Assembly: GCA_045534265.1 (NCBI GenBank)
Contig: JAZSJH010000007.1
Location: 183,643 to 247,642, forward strand
Direction: 5' to 3'
DNA: 64,000 nt
Source of the DNA: CAKVLS01 sp045534265
Lineage (GTDB): Bacteria; Bacillota; Clostridia; Christensenellales; UBA1242
Shown: piece by piece, positions 8,601 to 20,600 of the stretch
How positions within the stretch are numbered: position 1 is the stretch's first letter
How the letters are laid out: each line of letters opens with the position of its first letter
Made by a program: the position numbers and the translations under genes
Notes under the pieces: model-generated
What the model was told of the DNA's origin: nothing
Database searches by the model: none
The model's input: the letters and a program-made list of their open reading frames with translations, nothing else

Positions 8601-11600
8601 ATTGTTAGAGACCCTGGTGACGCTAGCTACGGATCAGAAATAAGAATATCTCCAGATCCAAGATATGGCGATATTGTAAGCATTAGCGCTTATGCATCTT
8701 CAATAAGTGCACCTGCTGGACTTCAACTAAAAGGTTGGAAGATTGATAATCAGCCAACAGAGCTTGATGTTGCTGTAGATTATACAAACGATTATCAAGT
8801 TGATCGTGTTGGTAATATTCAATTGTATTCTGTATGGGCTCCAAAATCATACTATTTCATTATAGGCCTTAATGGCGGCATTTATAACAAAACGTATAAT
8901 GATCATTCTGTTCCAACACCTTTTAGATCTACAATCAACTTATCTGATTTTACAACTGGAACTAGTGCTATTTCTAAAGAAGGTTATAGATTGCTTGGTT
9001 TTGCAGATGAGGCAACCGCAGAAGTCCCAACATATGGCAAAGAAGCGACAATAACAATGCCATCAGAAACTAAGAGAATTTATTGTGTATGGCAAGAACT
9101 TACAGTTATTACATTTGATAAAAACTGCGACGATCCTTCTATGGAAAATTATATATTCCCTGGTGTTAGGGGAGATGCCACATATGGAACTGTAAACCTA
9201 AATCAAATCAATGCGACTTTTGCAAGAACAAACTTTACATTGCTTGGCTGGTCTACATCTTCAACTGCAATTGTGGCTGATGCGGGATTTGCGGCAGGCA
9301 CACCAACATATGAGATTCAAAATACAAATGATATCTACCTATATGCGGTTTGGGAAGGCAGAGCTATAAAAGTAAGATTTGATACAAACCAAGAAGGTGG
9401 TGGTGATGGATCTAAATTTGATAGAGACAGAAAATACGGAGATGTTATTGATCTAACCGCAACTGAATTCCAACTAACAAATACTGATCCAGGATTTACA
9501 TTTGGTGGTTGGTCAACAACTTCTGGTGCAAACAATAACGGGGGTATTGTAGGAAATCTTTATACTGTTGCAACAGAAAGTACCACTCAAGAATTGGTAA
9601 CTCTTTATGCTATTTGGAATAAGAGATACTTTACATTAACATATGATTATGGTGATTCATCATTAGGTAGTAAAACAACTCCAGACGGCTTTGATAGCCG
9701 TAGCATACAATATACTTCTACTGTAGATGTTTCAGAATTTGTAACATATGCAAAGAGAAGACTAGGCTATGATTTTATGGGTTGGTCTATCAATGTTGGC
9801 GAAGCTGATCCTTCAAAAATTTATGGAAGACCAAATGGCTCTAACGCTATTACAAATGTTAACTTCATTATGCCTAATAGCAATATAACATTGCATGCTA
9901 TTTGGGAACCTATTTATGTTCCTATTATATATAAGAGTGAAACTCCAACTGGACAAAATGAAACTTGGATTGGTGTTGGAACTGGTTCAAGTTATACTGT
10001 ACAAGAGTTATATCAACTTTCATTTATACTTCCATCAAATGTTATTGAAACAGGTATTGCAGTATATGTAACCTCTTATAGATTTGTAGGTTGGAAAGTT
10101 GAAGGAGACACCTCTGGATTAATTCGTTCTGCTGGAGAGAGTTTCCAAGTTAATGTAAGAAGTTATATAACTTTGCTTGCTCAATGGGAAGAAAATGTTG
10201 TTTCTGTTGTAGTTAATGCTAATGGAGGCATTATTACCGGAAAAGACTCTTCAACAGCAACATATTCTGTAAGAGAAACAGGAACATTTACTTTCCTTCA
10301 AGGTGATCAAATTACAAGAGCTGGTCATAGACTAGTTTCTTATACAATTAATAATCAAACATACGATATTCTTTCAACTCCTTCAATTCAAATTACAACA
10401 GCTTTGATGGCTCCTGAAGATATCGCAACAAATACTGTTAGAATGACTGCAAACTGGATTAAACAGGTTACAGTTTCATTTAATAAAAATGGTAAATTTG
10501 GAGAAGAAATTTTAGGCACTATTGAAAACAGGGTATTTGATGCAGGCACATCAATTATACTTCCTGCATGTAATGAGACTGAAGGTTTCCAAAGAACTTA
10601 TTATAAATTTATAGGTTGGAACGAATATTCAGATGGTTCAGGTACAACATTCCTTGCTGGTGCCACATATACACCATCTTTTGACACCCCATTATACGCT
10701 ATTTGGGAAGGAAACGACAGAATAGTTGTTCTTCACTATGATACAAACCAATCTGGTAAAGCTGCTGATGGTGGCACTCCAGAAAAAACCATAACAGGAT
10801 TAAAATATGGTAGTCTTTTGGATACTAGCCTATATAGTGGTACAGCTGATGATGAAGCGAAATACAAACTAGATGGCTGGGCTGTATCTCCATACGCTAT
10901 TGGACAACCTTTTGTAGCGACTCATCTGCAAGGTTCAAAGATTGAAATTGGTGGAACAGACTCTGATATTTATGTACATTTCTATGCAGTATGGGAAGAA
11001 AGAGAATATAAAGTAACATACAATGCAAATGGTGGCATATTCTACGTTGGAGAAGCAACAACAAAAGCCGGAGCAACAACAAAAGCAGATAGTAATTTTG
11101 CAGTGCAATCTGGAACAACTGGAGATTTTTATGTAAAGAATCCTGCAAAAGATAGAGATTTTTATACTTTTGTAGGTTGGTCAACAAACAGCAATATGAG
11201 TTGGGAGAATGCTTCAAGCAAAATGCCTACTGCATATGAAGCTATTAGCCCTGCATATATTTATTCAGCTACAGCATCTAATCATATTTATGGATTTATA
11301 ATGCCTGCAAGTGATGTAACATTATATGCTGTGTGGGAACCGGTATTAATTACTGTAGAATATTATACTGAACCAACAGACGCTACAGCATATAGAACTG
11401 AGAGTGTTAGATATAATAAAGCAGTAACACTTCTTGAAGGTGTAACAAAAGCTGACAATAATTTTGGTCAATGGATCCATGTAGATACAGATAAGACAAC
11501 AGTTATTGCAAAATACAAAGCAGGAACTTCATTAAAGATTTACAATACAACAATGAGCGAATCTGAACAAAAATTATCAATGAAAAAGATTATGTTCATT

Positions 11601-14600
11601 GCAGAATGGATTCCTCAAACTGTTTATATACAACTTCTAGGCAACGGTGGACAATTTAATGATGGTACAGACTCTAGACTTATTGAGACTTCAGTAGGAA
11701 GAAAGTTTAATGTACCTGCAATAAGTGACCCTCAAAATCAACTTGTGTATGTAAATCATGCGTTGAAGAGTTTTAACTTGAGAGAAAATGGCTCTTCAAC
11801 ACACAATTTCAGTCCAGGATCAGAAATCACTATCCCATCTCTAAACGATAGCAGGCTGACCCATGAAACCGTTGAGATTGCTGGGGAAGAGGTTACAACA
11901 TATATATATAAGCTGTATGCTCAATGGGTAGAAGCAGAGGCATATATTAATAGATCATCAAATGAACTAGAAAATCCTTATTACGAAACTCTTGCTGGAG
12001 CAATTAGTGATGCAAATAGCGGAGAAACTGTAAAAATTTTGAAAGATTGTTATGTTAAATCTGAAATTTCTATTAACAAACAAATAATTCTAGAACCATT
12101 CTCTACAGTGGATGCTATAGATCTAAATATCTATAGATACGTAAACACTGTAGATGGAACAGGAACTTATACAGGAATATTATTTAAGATAGGTACTGAT
12201 GGAAGATTAATTGTTGGTCAAGATTCTGCTGAAGTTCCTCCTTATACAATGACTTTTGATGGTAAGGCATCAAATTCTGCGACATATGATTCAATCTTTA
12301 ATGTGTCTGGTATGTTGCAACTATACAATGGTGTTATTGTAAAAAATGGTAAGGCAGTTAATGGTGGCGCTATTAATATGGCCAATACAAATGCTGCAGC
12401 TACATTGCATTATGTTGTTTTTGAAGATAATGAAGCAACATCAAATGGCGGAGCTATTTACTCAAATCTTTGTGCTAACATTGAGATACAAAATTGCGAA
12501 TTTTCTCAAAACTATGCAGGAACAAGTGGCGGAGCTATTTACAACAATAAAAGCATTGTTATTCAAGAATCTCAATTCTTGAGAAATGAATCAAATGCGA
12601 CTGGCGGAGCTATTTATAATACAGTGACAGGTGTAGTTTCTGACACTTCAAATATGTATAATGCAAATGAGGCAAGAACTAGTGGCGGTGCTATCTATAA
12701 TTTGGGTAACTACACTTTATCTGGAGGAAATTTCGTTGCAAATTCTGCAAGAAGCTCTGGTGGTGCTATCTATAATGCTGAAACAACAAGCGTAACAATT
12801 ACAATGACTATTACAGATTGTGTATTCGGCAATATTGATGATGAAGCGGGTGGTAACAGAGCCACAGCAAGTGGTGGTGCCGTACATAATGTTGGTAAAG
12901 CATCTATTACAGGATCATTCTTCTACAACAACAATGTAGCAGAGGGAAATAGTGGTGGAGCTATTTACAACAATGGAACAAACACTTCATTAATTCTTAC
13001 AAACTCAACCTTCCAAGCAAACAAAGCGCCTAATGGATATGGTGGTGCTATTACAAATAATAATGGTACTTTAGCAATTGGCGAAGAAGGGGTTGCAAGT
13101 TCAACAATAGTATTTAGAAACAATTCTGCAACAACAGGTAGAGGCTATAGTTTAGCTGTAACAGGTGGTACAACAAACGTATTCTTTGCTGATTTTGTAG
13201 AACATATTTATGAAGAATTAACAAGTTATGGTGGCGTAGTATTCCAAAGTGCAGGAACACTAAACTTCTATGGCGGAAATATTAATGGAAACATAATTAC
13301 CCACGGTTATGGCGCATTATTAGTATCTGGTGGTACTTGTAATGTTAATAACTTACTTATTTACAACAATGTAGCAAAGGCTGGGGCTGGTATTGCTCTT
13401 ATTTCTAATGGTACTGTTACGTTAAATTCTGGAGAAATTTATCAAAACACTGCAGGACAAGGTGCGGGTGTTTATATGAGAGATAAAAACACAACATTGA
13501 ATTTCTATGGCGGTACTATAGGCTCTACAAATGTTGATAATAAAAACTATGCTCAAGGTTACACATATGAAAGTACAGTAATTATCGCAAATGGTGGCGG
13601 TATTTACAGTAATGGTAAGATTAATTTTAATGGTGGAACCTTAATAAATAACGAAGCAGATGCGAATGGCGGCGGTATTTATAGTAATGGTACAATTACT
13701 TTAGTTGCTGGAACAATTAAAGGAAACCTTGCTGCTATGAATGGCGGTGGTATTTATGCAGATGCTACAGGTGGAAGCACAAATGGTACTATAACATTTA
13801 ACACAAGTACAAGTGTAAAGATGTTAATCCAAGATAATTTGTGTGCAGATGGTGCTTATAGATTAGCCATTTATGATGATAGCAATGGAGAATATTATGG
13901 TAACGGTATCTATACATCAACAAAAACAATTATTTCTGGATATATAGAGTTAACCTCTAATGGAAAATCTGATGATGAAGAAATTATCAATGATTTGTTC
14001 ATTGCAATTAGAGACAATCAAGACAATCCAACAAAGATTGCTGTTTTTGACAATGCTGTATCAAAAACATTGAATGATGAGACAAAAATTTGTATAACAT
14101 CAAAACTTGCTCAAATGGGTGATAAACTTGTTAGCTTCCCATCAAGAGCTATGGCAGCAAACAATATTGGTAAGTTCTTGTATGGCGGAGATGAGTCTGG
14201 CTTTAGAGTAAAAGATACTTATCTTGTATTGGGTAACTATGCCGCAATTATTATGAGAGATGGGGCTGAAGTATTCTATCAAACATTAACAGAAGCTTAC
14301 TTAGGCGCTCAAGAAGGCGAAGAGATTATCCTTTATAAGAATATTAATATCCAAAATGACTTACAAATATACAATGAAGAATCTGACTTAAGAGCGGCTC
14401 AAGAAGCTTTGGTTGGAGCTGTTGATATTACAAGTTCATTCTATATAGGTAAAAAGATAAGTATTGTAGCAGGTGCAGAATATAAAATATCAAGAGGTGG
14501 CATTTCTGACAACTTGTTTACAGTAGTAGGTAGTGGACAATTAACGCTTGGAACAGATAGTCCGATATCAGGTGCAAACTTAATTGTTGAAGGTGATGCA

Positions 14601-17600
14601 GTAGAAACCGGAAGCTTAATTAAAGTTGAAGCTCATGCAGACGATCTACCAGATACTCCTAAGTTTATCTTAAATAAAGGTGCAACATTAAGAAACAACA
14701 CAGCAGTATCCGGATCTGCAATTTATGCAGAAGCATATATTAGACTTATTGGAGGAACAATAACAGGTAATACAGCGTCAGAATTTGGAGGAGCTATATA
14801 TTCTACTAAGTATATAGATTTATCTGGAGAGGCAGTTATTACAGAAAACCATGCTCATAGTGGTGCCGGAATTTATATTGCAAATGCGGATACTACAACA
14901 TATGCCATGGTTATATCAACAACAACTTCACAAATTACTAAAAATGAAGCAACATTTGCTGGTGGTGGTATTTATGTTCAATCAGGAAAGATCAAACTTA
15001 CTGCTTGCACTATTTCTGAAAATATAGCTGCAGATAGAAACACATCAGGCGCTGGTGGTGGCGGAATCTATCTTGCTCAAGGAACAATATTAGAAACTGC
15101 TCAAAAATCTGCAAACAATGCAGCAAATGCAGCGGCAATTTTAATTACAAACAATGAAACTGGTACAAATGGTGGTGGCGTTGCTGTTGATAATGCAACA
15201 TTTACATTCCCAATTGGTACTATTACTGGAAATGATGCTCAAAATAATGGTGGTGGCGTTGCTATAATTAATACAACAGGTGGCACAGCTACTGGTGTAT
15301 TTAATACAAACAATGCATCTTCATCAACATCAGCATCTTATTACAACAATCTAATCAATTCAAACTCTGCAAGTAATGGTGGAGCTATTGCTATTATTGC
15401 AGGAACATTGAATATTTCTTATACCAAAATATATGGTAATACAGCTACAAGAGGCGGTGCTATATTTAACAAAGATACAGTAAACTTTGGTAAATATACA
15501 TTTATCGGTAATGATAGTACTTCAAGTGGTAATACTGCAGACCTAGATGGTGGTGGTATTTACAACGATACAACAGGAACTATCAATCAAGTAAATGGAA
15601 ACACTTCAGACGGTCAAAACTTAAATGTATTATTCAATCAAGCTTTGTCAGGAATGGGTGGTGGTATTGCAAATAATGGTACTATGACATTTACTTACTA
15701 TACTAACATCTATGGCAACCGTGCAGCAACAGGTGCGGGTGTTGCAAACCTTGACGATGGTAGATTTACTATTAGTGCAAATGGTAAAATGTATAGAAAC
15801 GCAGCTACTGGTTCAGCTTATGGTGGTGGTGCTTTATATAATGTAGGTACTGTACAGGTTCTATCTAGTTACACCTTTGGTGACGGATCTTCAGTTGCTA
15901 ATGGCAATACAGCAATTCGTGGTGGTGGTATCTATAATGGTGGTACGCTAACATTTGGTAGTAGCACAGAGTTAAAAACAATTAACATCTACATTAGTAA
16001 CAACACTGCAGAATTATTCGGCGGTGGATTGTATATGATTAATGGTGAATGGGTTGACTATAGCATTGGTAATACAGACATTAACAACAATGTTCAATCG
16101 TCTAGTGCTGGTGGTGGTGCAGGTATCTGTATCGCAGGTGGCTCTGTAGTTTCAAAATTCCATAACTATTATGAAGTAAACGCTACAGGAGGCAGAAACT
16201 CAAGCTGCTGGATGCATGTCTCTAACAATGTATCTGGTGGTGCTGGCGGTGGAATATTAGTTACAGGTACAGCAGAGGCAGGTGTTACATTCTGTAGTAC
16301 ACAAATTACCAATAATACAGCTACTGGTCGTGGCGGCGGCTTTGCATTGCAAGGCGGTGATGTAAGATTTGCAGACCCAGACAATGGACAAAGATTTGCT
16401 GTTCAAATGAAAGGCAACTCAAGTAACGTGGGTGCAGGTATGTATCTTGCTACAGTTCTATATATTAACTGTAATCAAAATACAAGCAACTTAAGCACAG
16501 GAGCTTGGTCTGACGAAATTTATCTTGCAAACGCAAGATCATATATGATTTATTCTAAGAGTGGTGCAACAACATCGTTTGCTCCAGAAGTAACTTTGTA
16601 TGTAAAAGCTAATGACTATACAGATGGTCGCCGTATCGCAAAATTTGGTACTTACCTTGGAACAATGGAAGTAACTAATGATAGCGGCGGAACAGATATT
16701 ATTGAATACGAAACAACTTTTGCAGAAAATTATTTCTCAAAATTCGGCAAGAAAGAAACTGGTATTATTTCAGGTATCACATATGATGATAGTGGGTATG
16801 TAGTATTTGCAGATCCTATTGCATATAATATCGAAAAGAAAACATACCATGGTAATCTTGCAGAAGCAGCAGCAGCTGCTGCTAGCGGCAACCATATTGT
16901 TATTACAAAATCTCATACTGTAACAAATCAAGTGTTGATTGTAGACAAGAGCTTGAGCTTTGTAATTAGTGAGCCAATTATTTTAACTCGTAGCTCTAGG
17001 TTGTTCTTTGATATGTTTAGAGTATTTACTACAAAAACTCAAGCAAGAGAGACCAGTGCATCAAACACAACCTCATTGTATACGGTTACTTTTAACGAAA
17101 ATATTACCTTAACTTCAGATGCTTATGGTACTATCGAGTATGGTAAAAATGTGACTCTAACAATGGACGGAAACAAAGATCATCCGACATTAAAGAATCA
17201 AACACTTACAAAATGGGGCGGTGCTTATTCACATTACGACTATCAAACTCGTGGTAGTCTAATAGGTGTTCATAGTGGTCCTTATACTAAAAATGCAGAT
17301 GGAACCATTAAGCCAGGTTATAATAGTGCTGGCGACTTATTCGGTCATAGCACCAGAGGTGCAGGCACATTCTTAAATGGTACTGAATTAACAGGAAGTC
17401 TTCCAGATAATTACAATATTTATCCAGCAAGGGCAAGCCTTACTGTTTACAATACCGACTTTAAGAATAATTTTTCTGCATATGCTGGTGGTGCAATCAC
17501 ATTTAAAGGCTCAGCATCTACAAGTACAAGTTATACTTCTAGTGCACTTACATTAAATGGCTGTAACTTTGAAAATAATGAAACAGGTTACTATTGCTGG

Positions 17601-20600
17601 CAATCAGGTGTTAGAGGTGGTTGGTATACATTCTATCAATCTGGTGGCGGCGGTGGAGCATTGTTTATGCTTGGAGGAAGATCAACAATTGACTTCTGCA
17701 CTTTCAAAAATAACATCTCTGCATCTCACGGTGGAGCAGTAAGTTCTATTTTACAACAAAGTGGAAATTCTACCCCATTGAGCGTAAGTAATTGTTCTTT
17801 TGAAAATAACTCAACAGTTCAAGGAGTTGGCGGGGCTATGGAAATCATTCCTGTAACCGGAGATGTTCATATTTCACAAACAACATTTAACGCAAACTCT
17901 GCTACAATGCATGGCGGTGCTTTGTATATGTTTAGAACTTCTAAAACATATCAAATGCTAATTGATGAAGGTTATGTATATACCAATGGTCATGAATTGT
18001 ATTATGGCGGTACATATGAAAAGAGAACTACATCAGAAGGATTTGTATCTTATTGGTTAACCAATGGTACTCCTGAAGTTTACACAACAACAAGCAGTAA
18101 ATATAGATTCTATATTAGTTCTGGAACAACATTTGAAGGAAATATTGCTGGTAGCACAGGAAGTTCATATAGTGGCGGTGCTATTTACTGTAGACAATAT
18201 CTATATATTGGAGATGGTGGCATCGTTAAGTTTGATGGAAACTCTGCAACATCAAGCGGAGGAACCATATGGGTAGAAAGTGTGCCATACTTTGATTCTG
18301 AAGGGTTAGAAATCAAAAATGGCGTTTCAAAAGGCTCTGGCGGTGGTATTTATTTTGTAAAAACACCAGCTATGGTCAAAAAACTAACCGTTACAGGTAA
18401 TAAAGCAACAACTAATGGTGGAGGAATGTATTTTGCAGAATATGCTAACCTTTATGATGTTGTTGTAACAAATAACCAAGCGAAAAATGGTGCAGGTATA
18501 TACTTTGCAGCTTCAACGCAAAATACTATATTTGGTGGAAGAATAGATGGAAACTCTGCTGACGAGTTAGGTGGTGGCATATATGCTCCGGGTGGTTGGG
18601 CGATAGCTTTAACTTTATATAACCTAACATCTGTAAGCAACAATAGAGCGGGATATGCCGGTGGTGGCGTATATTGCTATGGTTCTTTAGTATTTATTGG
18701 TGGCGAAGAAGATACAGGTGGAACAACAGTATCAGAAAACGAAGTTTATAGTATTAAATCTGATATGGGTGGCGGTGCTGGTTTATGGAGTTATTGGGAA
18801 GTTATGGTTTCTGGCACTGTAAGTTTCTTAAATAATAAAATAACATCAAATGCTCCTCTAAATAGAGGCGGCGGTGCTGCAATCTTCTTATACCAAGATG
18901 AGTTGTGGCTAAGTACATGTTCTAGATATAACTCAGGCACAATAGAAGCTTCTCTTCTAGATGTAGAGAATAAAGTATTCTTCTACGAAAGAAATGCATC
19001 AACATATTATACGACAGATACTATAGATAGTGTAGTTCACACTAGATGGAGAAGTTCAAGTTATTACAGTCAGAAATTTACAGTGGCAAACATTACAATT
19101 TCTGGTAATGATGCAGGGCAATCCCAAGGCGATGGCATCTATTATTGGGGTGCTACAATGTATATGTCTGGAGCTTTGAAGATAGAAGATGATATTTATA
19201 TGATGAACAGTACTTCTTCAATAGTAAAAGTTGATAACACATTAATAGTTCAACAAATGCCATTCTATTTTACATATCCAACAGCGCCTGCTGATAATGC
19301 TCAGTTTGTTTACGTTCCTGCGAAGGTAGGTTTTACAGAAGCTTCTGCAGCTATGTTTAATGTAACAAATGACGGATATTACACAGAAAAGACATCTGGA
19401 ACATACAACGCAAGCCCTACAAATTCTAATAGAAATAGTGTGCTTGAAATTCATATGAAGAAAGGTTCTTTATCTGTGACAATGAGAGCAGACACTGCAA
19501 ATGGCGAAAAATATATGGGAACTTCTGATGGAATAACCCAAGGTCTTGCACAATTTACAGTTGGTTTTAGTGATTCTATGATTACTATTTACAAAACGGT
19601 ACAACCATTTAAGGAAGGACACGTGTTTAGAGGCTTTGAAATTTTGAATTCCGCAGAGACTGCAGTTTTATTCACATTAGAGTTTACTGCCGATGGTAGC
19701 TATGGTGTATTCCCAACCAAAGATCAAATTCAATCCGCATTCTCTAACGTAATGCCATCTAGCATTATTATGAGATGTATTTGGGAAGAAACTTCTTATA
19801 CAATTTATGTTCACAAGTATGTTGTTGATAACGGATCTATTTCTGGTGGTAAATCTATTACAGATGGACAATATGAGGCTACTGCAGCAAATGGATATCA
19901 ATACTATATTACAAGTAGTCAATCTTTTGAACATATTATCAATGACTTAGAAACTGCTGCATCTACTGAAGATAATACTAAGAAGAAAAATTATCTAAAG
20001 GGTTATACTGTTTCTGGATATATGCTATCTTACGATAGGAAATATTATACCAAGACAAGTAAGTATCCGTATACATTTGGATATAATTCATCTTCGTCAA
20101 AACCTTCTACAGATTTGTATATTGTATATACAACTGCGGAATATACATTAACCTTTAATAAAGATGCTAATTCAGAGATGTTGACAGAAAATACAACTAT
20201 GAAAGCAAAATATGGTCAGTATTTAGCACTACTATCTGCCAACATGATTTCTAGACCAGGTTATAGATTGAAAGGTTGGAATGGTAGTGATGGTAAGCTA
20301 TATAGAGTAGCAAATGGAACATTACAAAATGATGATTCATCTTATACTTTGACTAACGATACGACATACCCATGGTCAATTAGTTCTACAACATTTACAT
20401 CAACCAACCACACTCATAGTAAAACAGCTACATTGACTATGGTTGCAAAGAAGAACTTCTATATTTCATTTAGCTACAAGACTTCTTCAGAGCAAAACTT
20501 TGATTACCTATGGATAGATTATTATGCAAACTCTACTACTACTTCTTACACTAGAGTTGTAACTCAAAGTGGACAAAAAGACTGGCTAACATATTCAATG

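Noticed and set aside
12346..12582. Alternative-frame open frames within the giant gene (also near 6112, 8872, 10897, 16169, 17557, 18064, 19677)
   Set aside because: They are shadows of the repeat-rich main frame, with no ribosome binding sites and no recognisable products.
12346..19000. Possible tandem DNA repeat or CRISPR-like array in the beta-helix part of the giant gene
   Set aside because: The repetition is at protein level (GGAIYN rungs). Spacing and nucleotide sequence vary, so it is neither a CRISPR array nor a satellite.
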